DNA from: Algoriphagus sp. NG3
GTDB lineage: Bacteria; Bacteroidota; Bacteroidia; Cytophagales; Cyclobacteriaceae
Direction: 5' to 3'
NCBI RefSeq assembly: GCF_034119865.1
Contig: NZ_CP139421.1
Coordinates: 186,001-250,000 of the forward strand
DNA length: 64,000 nucleotides
Shown: positions 17,201 to 25,317 of the stretch, piece by piece
Layout of the letters: each line of letters begins with the position of its first letter
How positions within the stretch are numbered: position 1 is the first letter of the stretch
The notes under the pieces: generated by a model
What the model was told of the DNA's origin: nothing
The model's database searches: none
The model's input: only the letters and a program-made list of their open reading frames with translations
Translations under genes and position numbers: made by a program

Positions 17201-18012
17201 AGCAAGCCTACAATAAATAGCAGAGCCAGTGTTACTGTGAGGATAATGTCACTTTTAATTTGCTTGGCGTTAGCTGCTACTATGGCAAAGGAACCAAAGT
17301 AGTCCAAGGTAGGATGATTCGCGTTTTGATTCCAGTTTTCTTTAAATGCTGAAAGTTGCTCGTCCAAAACCTGCACCTGGCTTACATCTTTGGTGTCTAT
17401 CGTCAGCAGGCCATTGAGCATCAAGTGAGAGCTTTCCTTGGAGATAAACATACCCTCTGTAGCAAACACTTGTTGGAGTGAGAGGCCTTTTGAAAGGTTT
17501 TTGTAAGCCAATTGCCCAAAATGCAGCGGGTCATTGGATATGTTTTGTCCCATTCCAAATCCACCTGCGCTGCTTACCAGCTCTTTGTTTTCCAATAAGG
17601 CTTTTGTAATACTTTCCCTTGCAATCAGACTGTCTATTGCTTCATAATCACTTTCCTCCAAAAACATAAACATATGTTCCTGCACAAAGGAATTGAAAAT
17701 ATCAGGATCTATATCGGAGCGATATTGTACATCAGTAAGTTGCCCACCAAAGTCTTCTTGCAACCTTTTGATCAAAGCATTTCCTGCACTGTCGATTTGG
17801 TAGGTATCATTCTGAAATCCCCTTATATCGAGCGAAAGGAATAAAGTGCGCTCACCTTTTTCTATTACCGGTTTGAGGGCATTCCTGTCCAAAGTATTGG
17901 GGATGGATTTGTTCAGGTTTTCCCGAATATCCAGATTCATTGCGCTGTATGCCCCAGCCAAAATAACGAGGATGAATAGGAGTAAAGGAAGGTACTTTGT
18001 CATTTGAGGCAT
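14209..18012 (-). CDS. MMPL exporter-PlsC acyltransferase-methyltransferase triple fusion
   Basis: A 1267-residue three-part inner-membrane protein. Residues 1 to about 800 are an RND/MMPL exporter with two repeats, each having a periplasmic domain and helices; signature motifs are VIMGIVVDYSFHFF (about 317-330) and IIFGLGDDFAIF (about 707-718). Residues about 830-1040 form a lysophospholipid (1-acylglycerol-3-phosphate-type) acyltransferase with the HX4D motif HSSFLD (His888, Asp893) and FPESHRS (954-960). Residues about 1090-1267 form a class I methyltransferase with YDLGCGYGF (1098-1106). Separate exporter, acyltransferase and methyltransferase genes are standard in aryl-polyene clusters. 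Here they are one chain, which suggests that modification, esterification and transport of the polyene are coupled. It diverges from the ammonia-lyase operon. Confidence 0.9.
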   Translation of the reverse strand: MPQMTKYLPLLLFILVILAGAYSAMNLDIRENLNKSIPNTLDRNALKPVIEKGERTLFLSLDIRGFQNDTYQIDSAGNALIKRLQEDFGGQLTDVQYRSDIDPDIFNSFVQEHMFMFLEESDYEAIDSLIARESITKALLENKELVSSAGGFGMGQNISNDPLHFGQLAYKNLSKGLSLQQVFATEGMFISKESSHLMLNGLLTIDTKDVSQVQVLDEQLSAFKENWNQNANHPTLDYFGSFAIVAANAKQIKSDIILTVTLALLFIVGLLYFYYRRLSTILFFILPGTFGIAASISMVYVFAGGISALALSASAVIMGIVVDYSFHFFSHLSQEKDAIKTRNSIAFPLMISSITTIIAFFSLTFANSEALRDFGIFTGLSLLFTLLFILLLFPHLIQLIGGNTQKKGSEKLDLLVEKFNTERTKQPKWVLFTILSATAFLAFYASDVAFENDLSKLNFYPEELKKKEIAHQNIDPDKEKRITVVAHGATENEAAAQNRLLFQTLTNHPDNTELEVNSIGSFLLPSNEIKQKAESWTSFWEQREEPFTESFTSIADSLGYSSKAFLPFVRKIKTDPPQLNTFEFAAQFESLKKLVIQDQNTSILTTLVFEKEDYPIWKETISAVPGTIIVDGESIAESLVNAVKEDFNLLLIIASVLVFFTMLLVYGRLELTLISFLPMALSWVWILGLSALLDIKFNFINIMIATIIFGLGDDFAIFITDGLQRKYKYGRDALATNKAGILLSSISTIIGTGVLFFGQHPAIRSIAAVSVIGISTIVLLSFVVQPFLYKTLITRRTNQNKPPYTLLELIMSALAFSFFFLGCIISTALTVIVRIIPFWEVKSKKLFVHRLIQFFTWILLKFMVFVKKRYYDFELLDFSKPSIIIANHSSFLDILYIAMQHPKITFLVGPWVYNSPIFGRFIRFADYIPAFQPLEDNLEKIKEVVAEGYSVLIFPESHRSSDGQMTRFHKGAFYLSEVLQIDITPVLLHGLHYCLPKGDYYVKSGYINMKILPRIAPTDSRFGEGYRQRAKNITNYYKAEHARFSQEREDAEYLYVPLNYGYLYKGPVLEWYFRIKYRHEKHNYELIHQELIGKEKIYDLGCGYGFLSYYLHLKNPDRNIIGIDYDEDKVATAANHYLNKGSLQFYTEDITQSKLESADAIILMDVLHYLSPERRILVLQQCLNGLNKDGILIIKDGLLDDSSKHKWTLNSEKWSTRWMKFNKVTDELSFFDLSYIENWAADKQLELIILSESKDSSNTLMAIKKRS

Positions 18013-18169
18013 AAAAATCCATCAACGAAAGACGTGGTTTTGTACTGCAATATTACAATCTCCCTACCGGACTTTATTAATTCTATGTCAATTTATCGTT
18101 TATTCTGGGTGTTTGATCCTACGAAAACAGCTAAATGTCCTAGTTTTGTTGTTTAGAATTTATGGAGAT

Positions 18170-19714
18170 ATGAAAGAAAATCTGCCGGGCGACTATCAGC
18201 GGCTAGAGGACATCAAGAGATATTTAAGGGGAGAAAGCGGATATGTTTTGTCGGGCGTTCAAGTAGAACGTTCACTTCGATCCTTCCGCTTTCTGAGTGA
18301 ATTTTCGAAAAACAAGGTCATCTATGGGATTAATACCGGCTTTGGCCCCATGGCCCAATACAGAGTCAGTGATGAAAATCTTACCGAACTTCAATATAAT
18401 TTAATCAGAAGCCATGCCAATGGCTCCGGGGATTTTCTGTCTCCTGAGGTTACGAAGATTATCATGATCTGTAGGTTGAATTCCTTGGCGTTGGGATATT
18501 CAGGAACCAGCCCGGATGTACTCAATACTCTTGCTTCTTATATTTCCTATGAAATCTATCCTGCCATCCCACAGCACGGAGGAGTAGGGGCAAGTGGTGA
18601 TCTGGTGCAACTGGCACATTTGGCGCTAGGACTGATAGGTGAGGGAAAGGCTTACTACAAAAATCAGCTGGTGCCTATTTCTGAAGCATTACTGTCTTCA
18701 GGGCTCAAGCCTGCCACATTACAATTACGTGACGGACTTTCTCTGATCAATGGTACTTCCTGCATGAGTGGCTTGGCTTCCATTAATCTGATCCATTCAT
18801 CTACGCTGATATATTTCAGCATACTTGCCTCCTCCGTCATGAATGAACTGACGGCTTCCTACACGGATTCCTTCAGCGAAGAGCTTAATGGCACCAAGTT
18901 GCATAGTGGGCAACAGTTCGTGGCTCAGAAGATGCGTGAAATTCTAGCCGATGGCAATGTGCTGAAGAACAGAAAGGATCATCTCTTCAATGAGAATTTT
19001 ATCAATGGTCAGGAGTTTTTCTCGGAAAAAGTGCAGGAATATTATTCGCTAAGGTGCGTACCCCAGATCATAGGGCCGATATACGACACCTTTAGCAATG
19101 CCAAGAAAATCGTAGAAGAAGAAATCAACTCGGCCAACGATAACCCTATAGTATGCACAGAGACGGAGAATGTATATCATGGCGGGAATTTTCATGGAGA
19201 TTATATTTCCTTCGAGATGGACAAGCTGAAGATTGCTGTGACGAAACTGAGCATGCTGATGGAGCGTCAGGTCAATTATTTAATGAATGATAAGTTAAAT
19301 AATAAATTCCCTGCTTTCCTGAATATGGGTAAATTGGGATTTAATTTTGGGCTACAGGGAATGCAGTTCACGGCGGTAAGCACTACTGCCGAAAATCAGT
19401 CTTTAAGTTCATCCGTATACATCCATTCTATTCCCAATAATGGAGATAATCAGGATATAGTGAGTATGGGCACCAACTCTGCGCTCATGGCGGAGCGGGT
19501 AATAAATAATACTTTTGAGGTGCTGTCTGTACAGTTGCTGGCAATTGCCCAGGCAATAGACATAGATCAGAGCTATGTTAAGCTTTCTTCTGCTTCCCAG
19601 AGGTTATATGATTTTGTGCGAGAGGAAGCAGATGCAATTAAAGAGGATAAACCCAATTATGAAGCATTGGCCAGGTTGAAGGCTAAATTGTTACAAAGTA
19701 AAGAAGGAGTATAA
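18170..19714 (+). CDS. Aromatic amino acid ammonia-lyase (HAL/TAL family)
   Basis: A 514-residue MIO-dependent lyase. The Ala-Ser-Gly that cyclises to the cofactor is in HGGVGASGDLVQLAH (residues 141-143), and the catalytic tyrosine lies in VIYGINTGFGP (Tyr52). The conserved NGTSCMSGLASI and NDNPIV segments are present. It releases ammonia from an aromatic amino acid. In flexirubin-type clusters the homologue is a tyrosine ammonia-lyase giving 4-coumarate as starter. The selectivity pair here is Ser81-His82, as in classical histidine ammonia-lyases, so substrate choice rests on context. The frame opens at 18113, but the ATG at 18170 gives a family-like N-terminus. It is the first gene of a 12.3-kb operon, and the fabG ATG follows its stop directly. 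Confidence 0.9.
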   Translation: MKENLPGDYQRLEDIKRYLRGESGYVLSGVQVERSLRSFRFLSEFSKNKVIYGINTGFGPMAQYRVSDENLTELQYNLIRSHANGSGDFLSPEVTKIIMICRLNSLALGYSGTSPDVLNTLASYISYEIYPAIPQHGGVGASGDLVQLAHLALGLIGEGKAYYKNQLVPISEALLSSGLKPATLQLRDGLSLINGTSCMSGLASINLIHSSTLIYFSILASSVMNELTASYTDSFSEELNGTKLHSGQQFVAQKMREILADGNVLKNRKDHLFNENFINGQEFFSEKVQEYYSLRCVPQIIGPIYDTFSNAKKIVEEEINSANDNPIVCTETENVYHGGNFHGDYISFEMDKLKIAVTKLSMLMERQVNYLMNDKLNNKFPAFLNMGKLGFNFGLQGMQFTAVSTTAENQSLSSSVYIHSIPNNGDNQDIVSMGTNSALMAERVINNTFEVLSVQLLAIAQAIDIDQSYVKLSSASQRLYDFVREEADAIKEDKPNYEALARLKAKLLQSKEGV

Positions 19715-20446
19715 ATGAGAGATTGTTGTTTGATTACAGGAGCATCCAGAGGCATAGGTAAGACTATTGCCGTCACCTTGGCTCAGGATTATGGGTTTCA
19801 TATCTTGGTAAACTACTCCAGCAATGAAGCTGCCGCATTGGACACTGTGACAGCAATTCAGGCTATTGGAGGTACTGCTGAGTTACTTCGTTTTCGGGTA
19901 CAGGAGTATGATGAGACTTCATCTACTATAGCTGATTGGATCAAATCAAATCCAGAATCTCAGATCAAAGTGCTGGTAAACAATGCTGGGATGACAAAAG
20001 ACAATCTGTTGGTGTTTATGGAAAAGGATGATTTTAATTCTGTGCTGGATGTCAATTTGCGTGGAACCTATAATGTGACAAAAGCGGTGATTAACCATAT
20101 GGTGAGAAAAAGATACGGGCGCATCATCAATATCGCTTCCCTTGCGGGAGTGAAAGGAGTTCCTGGTCAGACTAACTATTCAGCATCCAAGGGGGGCATG
20201 ATTGCTTTCACAAAGTCTTTGGCACAAGAGGTGGCCAAGCGTAAAATCACCGTAAATGCGGTGGCTCCGGGATTTATCGCTACGGATATGACCAAGGATC
20301 TACCGGAGGAAGAACTTGTCAAGCTTATACCGATGAATAGATTTGGCACTCCAGATGAAGTGGCCGGTGCAGTGTCTTTTTTGGTCTCAGAGAAAGCCGC
20401 TTACATCACAGGAGAAACTATCAATATAAACGGGGGGATTTCATGA
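19715..20446 (+). CDS. 3-oxoacyl-ACP reductase (FabG-like SDR)
   Basis: A 243-residue short-chain dehydrogenase that reduces the beta-keto group formed by the ketosynthases. It has the cofactor motif TGASRGIG near the N-terminus, LVNNAGMTKD, the catalytic Ser of NIASLAG, and the YSASKGG Tyr-Lys pair. The C-terminal AAYITGETININGG is the classical FabG end. Its ATG follows the ammonia-lyase stop with no spacer and its stop overlaps the next ketosynthase by 4 nt (ATGA), indicating translational coupling. Being inside the cluster it is taken as the dedicated polyene ketoreductase, not the housekeeping FabG. Confidence 0.93.
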   Translation: MRDCCLITGASRGIGKTIAVTLAQDYGFHILVNYSSNEAAALDTVTAIQAIGGTAELLRFRVQEYDETSSTIADWIKSNPESQIKVLVNNAGMTKDNLLVFMEKDDFNSVLDVNLRGTYNVTKAVINHMVRKRYGRIINIASLAGVKGVPGQTNYSASKGGMIAFTKSLAQEVAKRKITVNAVAPGFIATDMTKDLPEEELVKLIPMNRFGTPDEVAGAVSFLVSEKAAYITGETININGGIS

Positions 20447-21666
20447 GCAGGGTAGTGATCACCGGCATGGGGATATATTCCTGTATAGGTAAGAATTTAG
20501 AAGAAGTACTTCATTCGCTTCAAAATGGATTGAGTGGAATTTCCATTGATTCTTCCCGTGAAGAGTTGGGATTTCGCTCCAGATTGGCAGGGATGGTGGA
20601 TGAGCCTGATTTGAAGGCTGTTTTGAACAGAAAACAGCGTAATACGCTGAGTGAAGAGGCTAAATATGCGGTTGTTGCCACAGAAGAGGCTTTGGCGATG
20701 GCGGGTTTGGATATTGCATACTTCGAGCAGCATGAGGCGGGAGTGATTTATGGCAATGATTCATCTGCAAAAGCTGTAATAGAGTCCGTGGATACGATCC
20801 GTGAAAAAAAGGATACTACTTTGGTGGGATCCGGATCTATTTTCCAGTCCATGAACAGCACCGTCACAATGAATCTGGCGACAATCTATAAACTTCGCGG
20901 GATTAATTATACAGTAAGTGCTGCTTGTGCCTCGGGTTCGCATGCCATAGGTATGGGATATCAGCTGATCAAAGCAGGATTGCAGGATATGATCATTGTG
21001 GGTGGTGCCCAGGAAGTGAACCCTTTGGCATTTGGAAGTTTTGATGGGTTGGGCGTGTTTTCTATACGTGAGGATGACCCTAAAGCATCTTGCCGTCCTT
21101 TTGACCGGGATAGGGATGGACTAGTGGCAAGTGGTGGAGCGGCGACATTGATTATAGAGAGTTATGAATCAGCAATAGCAAGAGGTGCCAGTATTTTGGC
21201 TGAGTTGGTTGGTTATGGTTTTTCATCTAATGGTGAGCATATTTCCAATCCCAACGTGGACGGGCAGGTTCGTTCGATCCGAATGGCCTTGAAAAGTGCA
21301 GATCTTACAGCTGATAAAATTGATTATGTAAATGCGCATGCTACTTCTACTCCGGTAGGGGATCGGTTTGAGGGAATGGCGCTACATGAAGTGTTTGGGT
21401 CAAAAACACCTATCAGTTCTACCAAGTCTATGACTGGCCATGAATGCTGGATGGCCGGTGCAAGTGAGATCGTTTATTGTCTGCTCATGATGCAGCATGA
21501 TTTCATTGCACCTAATATTAATTTCGAAAATCCAGATGAAGTTTCTGCCAAACTTAATATTATTGCACATTCAAAGAAGGCTGAATTAACGCATGTAGTC
21601 TCCAATTCCTTCGGTTTTGGGGGTACGAATTCAACTTTAATTTTAAAGAAGTATGACGAAGGATAA
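20443..21666 (+). CDS. Beta-ketoacyl-ACP synthase (FabF/B type)
   Basis: A 407-residue condensing enzyme with the complete Cys-His-His triad: Cys162 in SAACASGSHAIG, His299 in VNAHATSTPVGD and His333 in KSMTGHECWMAGA. The gating SNSFGFGGTNS motif is at the C-terminus. It elongates the acyl chain with malonyl-ACP. It is the first of three full ketosynthases in this operon. Its start overlaps fabG by 4 nt and its end overlaps the carrier protein gene by 14 nt, so the three are likely to be made in fixed ratio. Confidence 0.94.
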   Translation: MSRVVITGMGIYSCIGKNLEEVLHSLQNGLSGISIDSSREELGFRSRLAGMVDEPDLKAVLNRKQRNTLSEEAKYAVVATEEALAMAGLDIAYFEQHEAGVIYGNDSSAKAVIESVDTIREKKDTTLVGSGSIFQSMNSTVTMNLATIYKLRGINYTVSAACASGSHAIGMGYQLIKAGLQDMIIVGGAQEVNPLAFGSFDGLGVFSIREDDPKASCRPFDRDRDGLVASGGAATLIIESYESAIARGASILAELVGYGFSSNGEHISNPNVDGQVRSIRMALKSADLTADKIDYVNAHATSTPVGDRFEGMALHEVFGSKTPISSTKSMTGHECWMAGASEIVYCLLMMQHDFIAPNINFENPDEVSAKLNIIAHSKKAELTHVVSNSFGFGGTNSTLILKKYDEG

Positions 21667-21901
21667 GGTAATAGAGCGGATAAATAATTTTCTGGTAGAG
21701 GAATTTGAAGTGGATCAAAGCGTCATCGAACCTTCTGCAAGTTTGCAGGATACCCTGGAATTGGACAGCTTGGATTACGTGGATTTGGTAGTGGTGATTG
21801 AGGATAATTTTGGATTTAAAGTGACCGGGGAGGATTTTAAATCTGTAAAAACGTATCAGGATTTTTACGATCTGATTTTTGAAAAAGTGAGTGCGGCCTA
21901 A
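21653..21901 (+). CDS. Acyl carrier protein 1
   Basis: An 82-residue carrier protein with the phosphopantetheine attachment serine in LELDSLDYVDLVVVIED (Ser about residue 40). It is helical and acidic, as usual. It probably carries the growing polyene chain and would be loaded with the cofactor by the cluster's own AcpS. It overlaps the upstream ketosynthase by 14 nt and shares one base of its stop with the next gene's ATG. It is distinct from the second carrier protein at 25318-25572, so the pathway uses two ACPs. Confidence 0.93.
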   Translation: MTKDKVIERINNFLVEEFEVDQSVIEPSASLQDTLELDSLDYVDLVVVIEDNFGFKVTGEDFKSVKTYQDFYDLIFEKVSAA

Positions 21902-22773
21902 TGGCATCCTGGACGGGTAGAAGTAGGGGTAATGTGCTTGGGTATAAAACTGTAGTGTATTCCCTCCGCATTTTTGGACTGTCCAAAACGTACTTTTTAC
22001 TCAGGATGATTTCCTATTATTACTACCTCTTTGCAGGGGAACCTAAGAGACATATTCTCCGCTTTTATCAAGATCATTTGGGGTTTTCCAGAAGCGAGGC
22101 GAAAGCCTTGTGTAAAGAGAATTTCTTCCTGCTGGCTCAGAGTATCTTGGATAAGATCGCCTTGGCTATGGATTTGGGAAAGGAGATTTACTACAAGCAG
22201 CGGGGCGAGGATCAGCTCATCCGGATGGCAAAATCAGGACAGGGAGGATTTGTCTTTTCTGCACATCTTGGTAACTGGGATATTGCCGGAAATCTATTGC
22301 AGAATCTGGATGTGCCACTGAATGTGCTCATGTACGAAAATGAAGAAGAGAAAATCAATGATTTTCTAGAGCGGATCGGATCAAAGCCAAGTTTTAATAT
22401 CATTCCTATCAAAGAGGATATGTCCCATCTGGTGAAAATCTACAAGCACTATAAGCAGAAGGAACTTATATGCATCAATGCAGACCGTTTCTTGCCGGGA
22501 GCGAAAACTGTCACCGCTGATTTTCTGAATGGTACAGCACATTTTCCAGAGGGGCCATTCTCCATAGTTAATAAGCTTAAAGCAGAATATACTTTCATAT
22601 TTGCAGTGAAGAGTAGTAAATTTGGATATGAGTTCAGTGCCACCAAACCCCGGAGAGCCGACGGTCAGATTCATGGAATAGTGGCAGATTATATAAACGC
22701 TCTAGAGGAAAAAGTAAAACAATTTCCTGCACAGTGGTTTAATTACTACGATTTCTTCCAAGATCCCTCCTAA
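21901..22773 (+). CDS. LpxL/HtrB-like lysophospholipid acyltransferase
   Basis: A 290-residue protein of the LABLAT acyltransferase superfamily. A hydrophobic N-terminal region (about residues 25-45) anchors it to the inner membrane. The catalytic HX4D motif is HLGNWD (His122, Asp127) after GGFVFSA. The later INADRFLPG and TAHFPEGPFSI segments match the second and third conserved blocks. In aryl-polyene and flexirubin clusters this class is thought to pass the finished polyenoyl chain from the ACP to a lipid or alkylresorcinol acceptor. Its position directly after ACP 1 (1-nt overlap) fits that. The acceptor cannot be deduced. Confidence 0.88.
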   Translation: MASWTGRSRGNVLGYKTVVYSLRIFGLSKTYFLLRMISYYYYLFAGEPKRHILRFYQDHLGFSRSEAKALCKENFFLLAQSILDKIALAMDLGKEIYYKQRGEDQLIRMAKSGQGGFVFSAHLGNWDIAGNLLQNLDVPLNVLMYENEEEKINDFLERIGSKPSFNIIPIKEDMSHLVKIYKHYKQKELICINADRFLPGAKTVTADFLNGTAHFPEGPFSIVNKLKAEYTFIFAVKSSKFGYEFSATKPRRADGQIHGIVADYINALEEKVKQFPAQWFNYYDFFQDPS

Positions 22774-23204
22774 TGTTTTCAGCTCAAGAATTAGAAAATA
22801 TACCTGTACATACACTGATTCCACAGCGGGAACCCATAGTGATGATTAGTCGGGTGACAGCTTATTCAGGAAAGCAAATACGAACAGAACTCGATATTGA
22901 TGAGGAAAATATCTTTCTGGGCAAAAATGGGTTTTCTGAATCCGGGATGCTGGAGAATATCGCACAAACTGCCGCAGCGATAGTAGGTCTGGAGGCTCTT
23001 AGTGCAGGAAAGGAAGTGCCTTTGGGATTTATTGGGGGAATCACTAAAGTGAAAGTCTATGAGCTTGCTCCGGCTTTATGCACAGTACATACGCAGGTGG
23101 AGATCTTGCATGAAATATTTAATATTACACTGATCAAGGGCAAACAATTTCACTTGGAAAATTTGCTGCTGGAATGTGAAATGAAAATTGTAATCAATCC
23201 GTGA
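22773..23204 (+). CDS. 3-hydroxyacyl-ACP dehydratase, hotdog fold (ApeP-like)
   Basis: A 143-residue hotdog protein. The opening IPQREPIVMISRV strand and the central FSESGMLENIAQTAAAI helix correspond to the dehydratases of aryl-polyene clusters, with the Glu in the helix as likely catalytic residue. A C-terminal sheet (TVHTQVEILHEIFN) completes the fold. It would remove water from 3-hydroxyacyl-ACP to form each conjugated double bond. The 1-nt overlap with the upstream acyltransferase and 4-nt overlap with the thioesterase show tight coupling. A second dehydratase-like protein lies at 28989-29363. Confidence 0.82.
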   Translation: MFSAQELENIPVHTLIPQREPIVMISRVTAYSGKQIRTELDIDEENIFLGKNGFSESGMLENIAQTAAAIVGLEALSAGKEVPLGFIGGITKVKVYELAPALCTVHTQVEILHEIFNITLIKGKQFHLENLLLECEMKIVINP

Positions 23205-23626
23205 AATATATAGAAGACGAGATTCTGGTCAATATCCGGTTTTCAGAGGTAGATTCCTTGGGGATCGTTTGGCATGGAAATTACCTGAAATTTTTTGAGG
23301 ACGGCAGAGAGAATCTTGGTCTTAAATACGGGATGTCCTATCAGGATCTCTACGAAAATAGGCTGATCTTGCCTATAGTGGACACCCAGATGAAGTTCAA
23401 ATCCGTGCTGAAATTTGGCCACGTGGCGCGGTTGGTGACCAGACTTCAATACACCCAGGCAGCAAAGGTTATCTATCATTATACCGTGTATAATGAGACT
23501 ACTTGCAAACTAGCTGCAATAGGTGAGACCACACAGGTGTTTGTGAATGAAGAGATGGAACTTCAGCTGAATACTCCCCCGGTTTTCGAAAAATGGAAGT
23601 CTGAGCAAGTATGGCTGGAAAAATAG
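23201..23626 (+). CDS. YbgC/FadM-like acyl-CoA/ACP thioesterase (4HBT hotdog)
   Basis: A 141-residue single-hotdog thioesterase. The N-terminal NIRFSEVDSLGIVWHGNYL segment is the 4-hydroxybenzoyl-CoA thioesterase signature, with the catalytic Asp (SEVDS) and the WHGNYLKFFEDGRE helix. It hydrolyses an aryl or acyl thioester; here editing or release of polyenoyl-ACP is plausible. The start is GTG at 23201, overlapping the dehydratase stop in the sequence GTGA. The end overlaps the next ketosynthase by 16 nt. Confidence 0.87.
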   Translation: MKYIEDEILVNIRFSEVDSLGIVWHGNYLKFFEDGRENLGLKYGMSYQDLYENRLILPIVDTQMKFKSVLKFGHVARLVTRLQYTQAAKVIYHYTVYNETTCKLAAIGETTQVFVNEEMELQLNTPPVFEKWKSEQVWLEK

Positions 23627-24729
23627 AGGTTTTTTTAGGCGGTGAAAATATCATCTCTCCATTAGGCTGGGGCATTCAAGAAGCATTTTCCAATGCCCAA
23701 CAGGGTAAGTCAGGGCTTCAAGCCTTAGAACAGCCTTTTACTGGTGTCTCAAGACTTTTTGCAGCCAAATTTGAAGCGAATTGCTTTTCTACCGATTCCC
23801 CTATCACGGAGCTGGCAGAGGAATGTTGGAGAGGGAGTTGGGAGGAATTATACCTTACAAATCAGCTTGAAGAGCGCTGGTTATTTGTTTTAAGCACCAC
23901 CAAGGGTGATGTGGCACAGTTGAAGTTGGGGGATTTATCCCGGGCAAATCCGCATGCGCTGATGAAAAATATCCAAATAGGATTGCCTTTTTCCAGTGAG
24001 GGAATAGTTATTTCCTGTGCATGTATTTCGGGCATATCCGCTGTAATCTATGCCGCGGATAAAATAGCCACAGGTCAGGTAGATCATGCTATGGTTGTGG
24101 GAGTGGATATGTTGAGTGAATTTACCACCAAGGGTTTTGAATCATTTTTTGCCTTGGATAGTGAGCAGTGTAAACCTTTTGATGCCAACAGAAAGGGCCT
24201 AAATCTGGGTGAGGCAGCTGCCAGCCTGGTGCTTTCAAGGGATCGGGATATTTTCAAAACACGGCCTATAAAGTACCTATCGGGAGCCACGAGCAATGAT
24301 GCAAATCATATTTCCGGGCCATCCCGTACAGGCGAAGGGCTTTTTAGAGCTATGGAAAAGGCCCTGAAGTTTAGTGGGAAGCAAAGGAAGGATGTTAGTT
24401 TTATTTCGGCGCATGGCACAGGCACTCCATTCAACGATTCGATGGAAGCGGAAGCTTTCTCCCGCGCAGGATTGGAAGATGCATACGTAAACAGCTTCAA
24501 AGGGTATTTTGGCCACACCCTAGGGGCAAGTGGACTGGTGGAGATAGCCATGACCCTTCAGAGTCTAAGACAGCAAGTGCTGTTAAAAACCCTTGGTTGT
24601 GAGATTCCGGAGGAGAAATCGGGAATTAATATTCTGACGGAAAATACTGGATTGGATGTACAGGTTGCAATGAAGACAGCTTCTGGTTTCGGAGGTTGTA
24701 ATGCAGCAGTTTTGATTGAAAAAATGTAA
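23611..24729 (+). CDS. Beta-ketoacyl-ACP synthase 2
   Basis: A 372-residue ketosynthase, slightly short for the family. The nucleophile is Cys138 in ISCACISGISAV. The two active-site histidines are in ISAHGTGTPFND and YFGHTLGASGLVE, and TASGFGGCNAAVL is the C-terminal glycine-rich gate. It is divergent from the FabF-like enzyme at 20443 and is probably specialised for polyene elongation or initiation. It is followed after 3 nt by a half-length ketosynthase-like protein, which may be its partner. Its ATG lies within the thioesterase gene. Confidence 0.9.
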   Translation: MAGKIEVFLGGENIISPLGWGIQEAFSNAQQGKSGLQALEQPFTGVSRLFAAKFEANCFSTDSPITELAEECWRGSWEELYLTNQLEERWLFVLSTTKGDVAQLKLGDLSRANPHALMKNIQIGLPFSSEGIVISCACISGISAVIYAADKIATGQVDHAMVVGVDMLSEFTTKGFESFFALDSEQCKPFDANRKGLNLGEAAASLVLSRDRDIFKTRPIKYLSGATSNDANHISGPSRTGEGLFRAMEKALKFSGKQRKDVSFISAHGTGTPFNDSMEAEAFSRAGLEDAYVNSFKGYFGHTLGASGLVEIAMTLQSLRQQVLLKTLGCEIPEEKSGINILTENTGLDVQVAMKTASGFGGCNAAVLIEKM

Positions 24730-24732
24730 GAT

Positions 24733-25299
24733 ATGGCGGTAAACATAATCACTTCCTGTATTATTGAAAATGGTTCGGTAACTGTTAACGGTTCTGAGCT
24801 GTTTTCCAGCGGAAGCAGTGATTCTGCCATGTTTCTTAAGGAAACCTTTAAGGAATTGCAGCTTTCCTATCCCAAGTTTTACAAGATGGATAAGTTGTGC
24901 CAACTGGCATTTGTAGGTACTGAGTTTCTTTTGAAAGCAGTGGAGGAGGAATTCGGGGATGATGAAGTTGCCCTGTGTTTTTTCTGTGGGCAGTCGAGTC
25001 TTGATACCGACTTTCGGCATCAGCAGTTGATCAATGAGGGAGCTAATGTAAGCCCGGCTATCTTTGTGTATACGCTACCGAATATTATGATGGGAGAAAT
25101 AGCCATCAGAAATAAATGGTACGGGGAAAATCTGCTTATTTTAACGCCTGAATTTGATTTTGAAAGCTGGGCGATTGAAGCAGAAGTATTAATCGCCAGC
25201 GGCAAAGCTAACTATTGTCTGGGGGGATGGGTAGATGTATTTCAGGAAAACTATAAGCTTCAGCTTTATTTGGCCGAGGCTACCGGAAGTAGGATGTAA
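24733..25299 (+). CDS. Half-length ketosynthase-like protein without active site
   Basis: A 188-residue protein that aligns by eye with only the N-terminal half of beta-ketoacyl synthases: the KFYKMDKLCQLAFVGTEFLL helix, the LCFFCGQSSLDTDF strand and turn, and the SPAIFVYTLPNIMMGEIAIR segment that precedes the active-site loop in full enzymes. The nucleophilic Cys loop is not conserved and the C-terminal half with both histidines is missing, so it cannot condense. The frame is clean and the gene sits in a tight operon, so it is a functional component rather than a pseudogene. It recalls the chain-length-factor-like ApeC of aryl-polyene systems. A role as partner of a neighbouring ketosynthase is inferred. 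Confidence 0.8.
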   Translation: MAVNIITSCIIENGSVTVNGSELFSSGSSDSAMFLKETFKELQLSYPKFYKMDKLCQLAFVGTEFLLKAVEEEFGDDEVALCFFCGQSSLDTDFRHQQLINEGANVSPAIFVYTLPNIMMGEIAIRNKWYGENLLILTPEFDFESWAIEAEVLIASGKANYCLGGWVDVFQENYKLQLYLAEATGSRM

Positions 25300-25317
25300 T
25301 TAATGTCAATATAGAAA

